Source: Anaerolineaceae bacterium
GTDB lineage: Bacteria; Chloroflexota; Anaerolineae; Anaerolineales; Anaerolineaceae
Assembly (NCBI GenBank): GCA_003448875.1
Contig: DLXG01000096.1
Location: 1 to 5,322, forward strand
Length of the DNA: 5,322 nt
Direction: 5' to 3'
Numbering within the stretch: the first letter of the stretch is position 1; each line of letters opens with the position of its first letter. The position numbers were made by a program, and so were the translations under genes. A model generated the notes under the pieces. That model was not told where the DNA came from. It worked only from the letters and a program-made list of their open reading frames with translations, and ran no database searches. Shown here in pieces: positions 1 through 5,322 of this stretch.

Positions 1-129
1 TTCATCCCGCCAGACTTGTGGAAGGGGTTTCCAGCCATAACGAGATTTGACTGCCGCCCACTGGCGGGTTTGCAGGAGGTGGGCCGCTGGTAAGACAGCT
101 ATCAGGTCGTTCCACTGCTCAAGTTCCAT
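1..129 (-). CDS. FemAB-family aminoacyl/acyl transferase paralogue, N-terminal fragment (cut by left edge)
   Basis: This is the first 43 codons of a gene that runs off the left edge without a stop. It opens at the ATG at 129-127, three bases after the Nudix stop codon, with a modest Shine-Dalgarno (AGGA at 143-140) ten bases upstream. The peptide begins MELEQWNDLI and aligns without gaps to the N-terminus of the complete FemAB-family protein at 644-1639. Between the QWN residues and the GW.PL motif about 17 of 32 positions are identical, including the block AHLLQT, a following Trp and Lys, and GW plus PL. It is therefore read as a second tandem FemAB paralogue. Members of this family usually transfer amino acids from aminoacyl-tRNA to the lipid II stem peptide in the cytoplasm. 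Only the start of the N-terminal domain is visible, so nothing can be said about its catalytic part or whether the gene is intact. Confidence 0.85.
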   Translation of the reverse strand, partial: MELEQWNDLIAVLPAAHLLQTRQWAAVKSRYGWKPLPQVWRDE

Positions 130-132
130 GAT

Positions 133-639
133 TTACCCATCCTGACCAGTCTTCACCTGCGCCACCCAATCGGCGATTGCCCGGTCATGCCCGGCGCCGG
201 TCAATGGATGAGGCAACTGATCTGCATCAAAAAAAGCGGCAGCGTCCGCTTCGCCGTTCAAGCGCAGATTCCCACCGGTACGCATTAACCGATACACCAG
301 CAACAAGCCATTCCCGCGCGGGTCGTCATCGAAAAAGTATGCCCCATGCAGTGCATTCACCTGTGCTTGCAGACCGGTTTCCTCTACCAGTTCCCGCTCC
401 GCCGCGCGGGCAGGGTCTTCATCGGCTTCCACATAACCCGCCGGCAAATACCAGCAGCCTTGCCATGGTGATGTTGTCCGTCGAATCAATAGCAAGCGAT
501 TATTTTCAATGACCATCGCAGCAGCACTGACTTTTAATTGAGGGTAATGCACCCAGCCGCATTGGGGACACATCTCCCGCTCACGGTTCTCTATCCAGCC
601 CCTTCTCAGTTCTGCACCGCAATGGAGACAGAATCCCAT
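133..639 (-). CDS. Zinc-ribbon Nudix hydrolase
   Basis: This is a 168-residue cytoplasmic hydrolase of nucleoside diphosphates linked to another moiety. An N-terminal zinc ribbon is formed by C4-x2-C7 and C24-x2-C27, followed by the HYPQLKVSAAAMV stretch typical of Nudix proteins with this small N-terminal ribbon (YjhB/ADP-ribose pyrophosphatase-like group). The Nudix box is complete: G68, E74, R82-E83, E86-E87 and G89 match G-x5-E-x7-RE-U-x-EE-x-G-U, so the metal-binding glutamates are present. The NadC-like SQPWPFPxS signature of NADH pyrophosphatase (NudC) is absent, and the protein is shorter than NudC. The start chosen is the ATG at 639-637: it places the zinc ribbon at the very N-terminus and has a strong GGAGG nine bases upstream. 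An in-frame ATG at 669 would add ten Gly/Arg-rich residues and overlap the upstream gene by 26 bases. Here the gap to the upstream FemAB stop is four bases. The substrate cannot be read from the sequence; ADP-ribose, a nucleotide sugar or a damaged nucleotide are all possible. Confidence 0.93.
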   Translation of the reverse strand: MGFCLHCGAELRRGWIENREREMCPQCGWVHYPQLKVSAAAMVIENNRLLLIRRTTSPWQGCWYLPAGYVEADEDPARAAERELVEETGLQAQVNALHGAYFFDDDPRGNGLLLVYRLMRTGGNLRLNGEADAAAFFDADQLPHPLTGAGHDRAIADWVAQVKTGQDG

Positions 640-643
640 GCCT

Positions 644-1639
644 TCACCCCTCCGCCCGCCTTCGGGCAATCAATTGCTGATAGAGTTTGTAAAGCAGGGG
701 CTGGTACACCCGATCCCACCCACCAGCGCTGCGGCGGATCTGCCCCCCAAAACCGCGCTTAAACCGATACACCCCCCACAAACCGTCTTCACGTTCAGAA
801 AATCGGCTTTCCAGCACCTCTTCATCCTCATCCGGGATACCCCATAAATCATAAACCGCGCAGCCGCGTGAGGCTGCCCAGCGCATAGCCTCCCATTGCA
901 GTAAATAAGCAGGCATTCGATTGCGCTCTTCGTTTGTGGAAGCGCCGTAGAAATACCACGCCCGTTGACCATAAGCAAAAGCCATTAATCCCGCAAGAGG
1001 TCTCTCCCGGTATTTTGCTACCAGCAAAACGCACATTCCTTTCGGCGCAAACGCTTCATAGACCCGTTGATAATACTCAAGGGAATGAACACCAAACCCA
1101 TCCCGTTGGCCGGTGGTGATCATCATTTGATGGAACAGATTCACATCGTTTGAATGTTCGACAACCACTTCTTTACGCTGGGCAAGACGGATGTTATAGC
1201 GGGTCTTTTGTTTCATCCTGTTCAGCCAGTCTTCTTCACTGCCCGCCAGGCTGATCTCAATCGTTCTGCGGGGCTGTATCGGATTGGCTTCGACCCATCC
1301 CTCAAAGTAATCCTTCAGAGTTAGCCAGTCGGCTTCATCCTCCCAGCAGTCCGGTTCGACTTTCAGAAATACGGCGCGCTTGCGGCGGCAATGCTCATCT
1401 GCCTCTGCCAGCAGATTTTTCCAATCCCGGCCAAGCGGCCCTTTGGGCAGATAGGCGATAGTCAAACCGAGTGGTAAACGCCGGAATAAAATTTGGGCGG
1501 CGCTGGTTTCGTTAGCAAGGCGCAGCGGCTGCCAGCCAAAGGCAGCCTTGAACTCTCCCCATTCCGCCGTTTGCAACAGATGAGCCGTTGGGAATCTGGT
1601 CAAAAGATTGTTCCACTGAATTGCGTCCAGTACAGGCAT
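644..1639 (-). CDS. FemAB-family peptidoglycan bridge-type aminoacyl/acyl transferase
   Basis: This 331-residue soluble protein belongs to the FemABX family (paired GNAT-like domains), which transfers amino acids from charged tRNA to lipid II to build peptidoglycan cross-bridges. Visible family motifs in order: YLPKGPLG (63-70) in the first domain; MKQKTRYNIRLAQ (142-154), the basic element that starts the second half; YFYGASTNEERNRMP (229-243) followed by AYLLQWEAMRWA; YDLWGIPDE (263-271); and LWGVYRFKRGFGG (287-299), followed by VYQPLLYKLY. Its length matches short forms such as Weissella FemX, and it lacks the coiled-coil arm of the longer staphylococcal FemA. The ATG at 1639 overlaps the upstream dehydratase stop by one base (TGATG). 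The nearest purine-rich site (GGAGA at 1660-1656) is 16 bases away, so translation is probably coupled to termination upstream. A second paralogue begins just after the Nudix gene. Acceptor and amino acid cannot be deduced; its place among polysaccharide genes leaves a polysaccharide acceptor possible. Confidence 0.92.
   Translation of the reverse strand: MPVLDAIQWNNLLTRFPTAHLLQTAEWGEFKAAFGWQPLRLANETSAAQILFRRLPLGLTIAYLPKGPLGRDWKNLLAEADEHCRRKRAVFLKVEPDCWEDEADWLTLKDYFEGWVEANPIQPRRTIEISLAGSEEDWLNRMKQKTRYNIRLAQRKEVVVEHSNDVNLFHQMMITTGQRDGFGVHSLEYYQRVYEAFAPKGMCVLLVAKYRERPLAGLMAFAYGQRAWYFYGASTNEERNRMPAYLLQWEAMRWAASRGCAVYDLWGIPDEDEEVLESRFSEREDGLWGVYRFKRGFGGQIRRSAGGWDRVYQPLLYKLYQQLIARRRAEG
647..653 (-). 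promoter_or_regulatory. Ribosome binding site of the Nudix gene
   Basis: GGAGGGG on the minus strand lies inside the last codons of the FemAB-family gene. The GGAGG core is nine bases before the ATG at 639. It favours that start over the in-frame ATG at 669, which lies upstream of this site. Confidence 0.7.
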
Positions 1640-3528
1640 CAGATAATCGAAGTGATCTCCGGTGGAGGGGTGCTCTGGATGACCGCGCCCGGAATGAATT
1701 GATCAAGCAATTGGATAATTTCTTCGCCTGATCCTTCCCGCGCCAGGTTGATGAGTTCATCCACAAATTGAGCCAGACGTTCACTGCTGAGCGGCTCGGT
1801 ATTTTGAGAACGGAAAATATCGGGGTGTTCGGTCGAGAGAAACTGGAAACCCTCGTCCCACAGGTCTTCACTCAATTTTTCGCCGGGACGCACACCGGTG
1901 AACACAATTTCGATGTCCTTGCCCGGTTCAAGACCGGAAAGGCGGATCAAATCTTCCGCCAGATCAAGGATGCGTACCTGCTGACCCATGTTCAACACAA
2001 ACGTTTCGGCGCCCTTGCTCATTCCGGCAGCCTGCAAAACGAGGTAAACCGCCTCAGGAATGGTCATAAAATAGCGTTTCATATCCGGGTGGGTAATTGT
2101 GATTGGCCCTCCCCGTGCAATTTGCTGTTTAAATATTGGCACCACACTGCCACGGCTTCCCAGCACATTTCCAAAACGCACCACCGAGAAGGCCATCCCC
2201 GTCCGCAAAGCCGCGTCAATCACCAGCATCTCCGCCACCCGCTTGGTAGCACCCATCACGTTTGCCGGGCGAACCGCCTTGTCGGAAGAAATCATCACCA
2301 ACCGTTCCACCCGGTGCTGAACGGCTAAATCTACCAGATTTTTTGTGCCGAGAATATTATTCGTTACGGCTTCTTCTACATTGACTTCCATCAAGGAAAC
2401 GTGTTTGTGGGCTGCGGCGTGGAACACAATTTGGGGATGATACTGGCTGAAAACCTGATTCAACCGCATCCGGTCACGCACATCGGCAATTACCGGCCGG
2501 ATTGTCAGAGATGGAAAGTGATCTTTGAGTTCTAAAAGCCCTTCAAAAATGCTGTTTTCCCCGTGCCCAAGCATGATCAGCTCAGCCGGGTTGTAACGCG
2601 CGATCTGGCGGCATAATTCGCGGCCAATTGATCCGCCGGCGCCTGTCACCAGGATGACCTTATCGGCCAGCACCTCGTTGATCCATTCTTCTTTAATTCG
2701 AGTCGGTTGGCGGCGGAGCAGGTCAGTAATATCCACTTCGCGCAGCCGGCTGACACTGACCTTACCTCCCAGCAATTCATAAATCCCCGGCATGGTACGG
2801 AAGGGAATGCCCTTTAATCGGGCTACATCGGCCACCATTCTCACCACCCGGCCCGGCGCACTGGGTATGGCAATGATTACTTCATCTACACGCAGTTTTT
2901 CCAGCCAGCGCGTCATTTCATTAATCGTACCCACCACCGGCACACCGTGAATCTGCTGCTTTTGTTTGATGGGGTTGTCATCCAGGAATCCCACTGGGAT
3001 TAAGTTCAATTGCGGGTTTTTCTGCAATTCTTTTACCACCAGCGCACCGGCATCCCCCGCTCCAACAATCAAGACCCGCTTTACACGCCCGGCCTGTAAT
3101 TCACCAAACCGCCGGCGAGTTTCTGCCAGAAATCGGAAGGTAAAACGCAGCCCGCCCACCATCGCCAGCGAGAGCAGCCAGTCAATTACAAATACCGAAC
3201 GCAGATAACCCGGCAGAAAGCCACGCGTAAAGAGGATGAGCATGACCAGTGCAACGATCACTGAGGCTGTGCTAACCGCAATGATGATCAGTTTTAACTC
3301 TTCTACACTGGCATACATCCACATGCGGCGGTATAAGCCAAAAAAGTAATATACGATTGGCTTGACCACCAGCGCAACCGCAATCATCCAGTAAGCAAAG
3401 GGGAGATAGGCAAAAAACAGACTGCTTAATTCAAAACGAAGGATCAACGCGCCGATTACCGAAATAACAATTAACGCTAAATCCCCAACCAGAACATAAC
3501 GATTGCGAATATTGGGTTTGTTTTTCAT
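1639..3528 (-). CDS. Membrane-bound nucleoside-diphosphate-sugar 4,6-dehydratase (CapD/WbpM/PglF type)
   Basis: This 629-residue protein has the full long-form architecture. About four membrane helices (near 12-32, 43-64, 80-100 and 110-127) are followed by a Rossmann-like linker domain starting at VLIVGAGDAG (152-161), with DDNP at 183-186. A catalytic short-chain dehydrogenase-like domain begins at VTGAGGSIG (294-302, NAD(P) binding). The active-site region reads SSDKAVRPANVMGATKR (414-430). The S/T-D-K element is at 415-417 and Met425 takes the place of the usual Tyr before Lys429, as in PglF and WbpM. RFGNVLGSRGSVVP (451-464) and RPGEKLSEDL (547-556) are further signatures. Known relatives turn UDP-GlcNAc into UDP-4-keto-6-deoxy-GlcNAc, the precursor of bacillosamine, QuiNAc or FucNAc. 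The substrate here is inferred. The gene starts four bases after the sugar transferase stop, with AAGGG (3544-3540) eleven bases before its ATG. No aminotransferase or reductase that would finish the sugar is in the window. Confidence 0.95.
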   Translation of the reverse strand: MKNKPNIRNRYVLVGDLALIVISVIGALILRFELSSLFFAYLPFAYWMIAVALVVKPIVYYFFGLYRRMWMYASVEELKLIIIAVSTASVIVALVMLILFTRGFLPGYLRSVFVIDWLLSLAMVGGLRFTFRFLAETRRRFGELQAGRVKRVLIVGAGDAGALVVKELQKNPQLNLIPVGFLDDNPIKQKQQIHGVPVVGTINEMTRWLEKLRVDEVIIAIPSAPGRVVRMVADVARLKGIPFRTMPGIYELLGGKVSVSRLREVDITDLLRRQPTRIKEEWINEVLADKVILVTGAGGSIGRELCRQIARYNPAELIMLGHGENSIFEGLLELKDHFPSLTIRPVIADVRDRMRLNQVFSQYHPQIVFHAAAHKHVSLMEVNVEEAVTNNILGTKNLVDLAVQHRVERLVMISSDKAVRPANVMGATKRVAEMLVIDAALRTGMAFSVVRFGNVLGSRGSVVPIFKQQIARGGPITITHPDMKRYFMTIPEAVYLVLQAAGMSKGAETFVLNMGQQVRILDLAEDLIRLSGLEPGKDIEIVFTGVRPGEKLSEDLWDEGFQFLSTEHPDIFRSQNTEPLSSERLAQFVDELINLAREGSGEEIIQLLDQFIPGAVIQSTPPPEITSII

Positions 3529-3532
3529 CGAT

Positions 3533-4957
3533 CTATTGACCCTTAAAACCGACCACTGTACCCACAGTGCGGATGAGAATGAGAAAATCTAACAGTAAAT
3601 TCCTGCGTTTGATGTAGTATAAATCAAATTCCAGTTTGATCGCATTCATCTCGACATTTTCAGCATAACCGTAATTGACCTGTGCCCAGCCGGTCAAACC
3701 GGGTTTGACAAACAGGCGCGCCCGGTAAAACGGGATATATTGTTGTAAATGCTCCACAATTTCCGGTCTTTCGGCGCGCGGCCCGACCAGACTCATATCC
3801 CCGCGCAGTACATTAATGAATTGAGGCAGCTCATCCAGATGAGTCTTGCGTAAAAACCGGCCAACCCGCGTGGCGCGGTCATCATTCTTGCTGGCCGGCC
3901 GGGCGACCCCGTCTTTTTCGGCATCCTGTCTCATGGTACGAAACTTAATCATATTGTATGGTCTGCCGTTTTTACCCAGTCGTACCTGATAGTAAAAGAT
4001 TGGAAAACCGGAATCCACAATAATCAGCAGGGCAATAAATGGGAAAAACATCAACATGATGAGCGTCCCAACCAGACCGCCAAAAATATCTATCAATCGC
4101 TTTGCCAGTTCAAAAAAGCCGCTGGCATGAACCTGATCCACAAATGAGCGCAGCACCCAGTCGGTTTGCAGGTAATAAATGGGGATGCGTCCCAGCAATT
4201 CTTCATACATGGTCGGCATGGTGGTAACTTCAATGCCCTGCTCTTCGGCTTCCAGCAAGCGGCTGAACATTTGCGGATTCATCTCGCCGGATATGGCAAA
4301 CACCAGATCGGTTACCTGATGTTCCTGCACCAGATCAAACAACTGCTCATTGCCCCCCAGAATGGGGTAACCCAACACATTCCCGCCAATTTTTTCGGGG
4401 TCGTCATCCACCAACCCAACCAGATAAAAAGGCGGCGGCCAGATTTCCTTGATCACCCGCACCAGTTCAGTTCCCGCCCGTCCGGCGCCCACAATCATCA
4501 CCCGCCGCATGAACAGCGGCGTTGTAAATAGACGAATATATAAAAACCGCCAGCCCAGTGTCAGCAGATAGGCAGAAAGGATGAAAACCCCCACCCCCCG
4601 TCTGGGTAAAGAGTTCGGTTCCGAGATAAAGAAGATGAACAGATATAAAACAAGGCTGATACCTGCCGCCAGTGTAATTTCCTGAACCGTTTCGGTACGG
4701 ATACTGGAACGGCGCGGGCTATATGACTCGGTCAGTAACAACAGCCAGATCACCGGCAAAAAGAAAAACCACAGCGGTACTCTTTCCTGTAAAAATGCCC
4801 ACGAAAATCGGTACCATTCTGCTCCCTGAGCCCACAGATACAGGGATAACAACAGGGCGATGATGGAAACAAAAAAATCTCCCAAAAAGAGGGTGGAGCG
4901 TCTTTCGGTAGGGCGCAGGCGAAGGCCTTGGCGGGGCGATAGAGGTTGCGTACCCAT
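3533..4957 (-). CDS. Exopolysaccharide polyprenyl glycosylphosphotransferase (initiating sugar-phosphate transferase)
   Basis: This 474-residue membrane protein should start repeat-unit synthesis by moving a sugar-1-phosphate from a UDP-sugar to undecaprenyl phosphate at the cytoplasmic face. It has roughly four N-terminal membrane helices (about 25-43, 60-76, 95-112, 120-140). A Rossmann-like domain follows, opening with VMIVGAGRAG (153-162) and carrying DDDP at 184-187. The C-terminal bacterial sugar transferase domain opens at KRLIDIFGG (286-294) with a hydrophobic membrane-associated helix (about 293-315). Diagnostic motifs are QVRLGKNGRPYNMIKFRTM (324-342), THLDELPQF with the Asp375-Glu376 catalytic dyad known from PglC, RGDMSLVGPRAERPE (385-399) and KPGLTGWAQVNYGY (418-431). 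Architecture and length fit the WbaP/WcaJ-like class. The ATG at 4957 is 13 bases after the upstream stop, with only a weak Shine-Dalgarno (GAGA at 4972-4969). The first sugar (glucose, galactose or an N-acetyl-deoxy sugar) cannot be told; the adjacent dehydratase may help make it. Confidence 0.96.
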   Translation of the reverse strand: MGTQPLSPRQGLRLRPTERRSTLFLGDFFVSIIALLLSLYLWAQGAEWYRFSWAFLQERVPLWFFFLPVIWLLLLTESYSPRRSSIRTETVQEITLAAGISLVLYLFIFFISEPNSLPRRGVGVFILSAYLLTLGWRFLYIRLFTTPLFMRRVMIVGAGRAGTELVRVIKEIWPPPFYLVGLVDDDPEKIGGNVLGYPILGGNEQLFDLVQEHQVTDLVFAISGEMNPQMFSRLLEAEEQGIEVTTMPTMYEELLGRIPIYYLQTDWVLRSFVDQVHASGFFELAKRLIDIFGGLVGTLIMLMFFPFIALLIIVDSGFPIFYYQVRLGKNGRPYNMIKFRTMRQDAEKDGVARPASKNDDRATRVGRFLRKTHLDELPQFINVLRGDMSLVGPRAERPEIVEHLQQYIPFYRARLFVKPGLTGWAQVNYGYAENVEMNAIKLEFDLYYIKRRNLLLDFLILIRTVGTVVGFKGQ

Positions 4958-4970
4958 CGGGTTAATTATC

Positions 4971-5322
4971 TCACGATTTCAGAGAACGAAGTAAACTGAC
5001 CAGAAAGCCCGCTCCCCAGCTAAAGTGCATGGTGGCGATGGCCAGAGGGACACCGGGCAACAAAAACCATAGACGCTTTCGGAAAGCAGCCGGTATCGCA
5101 GAAATGATCAATACCAAGCAATAAACTAATAAGAGTGCCGCCAGTGCAATCCGGGCAGCGCTGAAAAACAAAGACAAGACCAGCATCAATATCACCACTA
5201 CCACAAATAGCGGGGGCAGCAACTGCCGCCACCGCAGCGAACGGGGATAACGGCGCAGCATACGCCATTTCCAGTAACCGTAGCGCCAGTACTGGCGGGC
5301 AAGCGAAGCCAGAGTCGGGCGG
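4971..5322 (-). CDS. Family 2 glycosyltransferase, C-terminal membrane segment (cut by right edge)
   Basis: The reading frame is open to the right edge, so the visible 116 codons are the tail of a longer gene whose catalytic domain lies outside the window. Upstream of an internal ATG at 5261 the frame continues with ARQYWRYGYWKWR, then HPRS-like RYPRSLRWRQLLPP. This is the juxtamembrane segment that precedes the C-terminal helices in ExoA-like family 2 glycosyltransferases. Two or three hydrophobic helices follow (from LFVVVVILMLVL onward), and the end MHFSWGAGFLVSLL matches the usual histidine/glycine-containing tail of these enzymes. The catalytic part would normally be an inverting GT-A domain adding a sugar from a nucleotide donor to a lipid-linked chain at the cytoplasmic side. 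The assignment rests on the tail only; no catalytic motif is visible. The stop lies 13 bases before the initiating transferase, consistent with one transcript. Confidence 0.78.
   Translation of the reverse strand, partial: RPTLASLARQYWRYGYWKWRMLRRYPRSLRWRQLLPPLFVVVVILMLVLSLFFSAARIALAALLLVYCLVLIISAIPAAFRKRLWFLLPGVPLAIATMHFSWGAGFLVSLLRSLKS

Noticed and set aside
188..200. Small GC-rich palindrome (CCGGCGCCGG) as a possible operator or terminator
   Set aside because: It lies inside Nudix codons, has no loop or T-run, and is explained by Gly-Ala-Gly coding.
177..512. Plus-strand open frame opposite the Nudix gene
   Set aside because: It is antisense to the conserved Nudix box, and the translated product is low-complexity and basic with no family resemblance.
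640..669. Upstream ATG at 669 as the Nudix start
   Set aside because: It adds a Gly/Arg-rich stretch before the zinc ribbon and overlaps the FemAB gene by 26 bases, whereas the ATG at 639 has a well-placed GGAGG.
1512..1871. Minus-strand frame spanning the dehydratase/FemAB junction, considered as a possible overlapping gene or frameshift product
   Set aside because: Both flanking genes are intact to their TGATG junction, so no frameshift is needed, and the alternative product has no recognisable features.
1768..2328. Long plus-strand open frame (186 codons) opposite the dehydratase gene
   Set aside because: It is fully antisense to a confident coding region with intact catalytic motifs. 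Its product is His/Gln/Arg-rich without recognisable domain or hydrophobic pattern and looks like a composition shadow.
4166..4531. Plus-strand open frame opposite the sugar transferase
   Set aside because: It overlaps the Rossmann-like domain of a well-supported gene, and its His/Gln-rich product has no known motif.
4958..4970. Largest intergenic gap as a promoter or terminator
   Set aside because: Thirteen bases are too few for a promoter, and there is no hairpin or T-tract; it fits only a ribosome-binding spacer.

Overview
The window is a tightly packed stretch of one minus-strand operon for cell-surface polysaccharide and cell-envelope biosynthesis. It reads from right (upstream) to left (downstream). 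Base composition is close to balanced. The gene set (ExoA-like glycosyltransferase, polyprenyl glycosylphosphotransferase, membrane-bound CapD/WbpM-type dehydratase, FemAB-family proteins, zinc-ribbon Nudix) resembles Chloroflexota of the Anaerolineae type. That placement rests on protein flavour only and is an inference; no marker gene is present.

Layout in transcription order: (1) the C-terminal end of a membrane-anchored family 2 glycosyltransferase, cut by the right edge; (2) a complete initiating sugar-phosphate transferase (474 aa); (3) a complete membrane-bound nucleoside-diphosphate-sugar 4,6-dehydratase (629 aa); (4) a complete FemAB-family aminoacyl/acyl transferase (331 aa); (5) a zinc-ribbon Nudix hydrolase (168 aa from the best start); (6) the first 43 codons of a second FemAB-family gene, cut by the left edge. 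Only about 24 bases of the window are non-coding, and genes 3 and 4 overlap by one base (TGATG). No promoter, terminator, RNA gene, repeat array, mobile element or CRISPR was seen, and there is no gene-free stretch worth describing.

How the genes may work together: the dehydratase would convert a UDP-sugar (most likely UDP-GlcNAc) to a 4-keto-6-deoxy sugar nucleotide. The initiating transferase would load the first sugar-phosphate onto undecaprenyl phosphate at the inner face of the membrane, and the family 2 glycosyltransferase would extend the chain. The FemAB proteins would normally add amino acids from aminoacyl-tRNA to lipid II, so their place here suggests either coordination of peptidoglycan cross-bridge and polysaccharide synthesis or modification of the polysaccharide itself. 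The Nudix enzyme would hydrolyse an unidentified nucleotide substrate.

No clearly new system is visible. The most noteworthy feature is the pair of FemAB paralogues flanking the Nudix gene, the second seen only as a fragment at the left edge.
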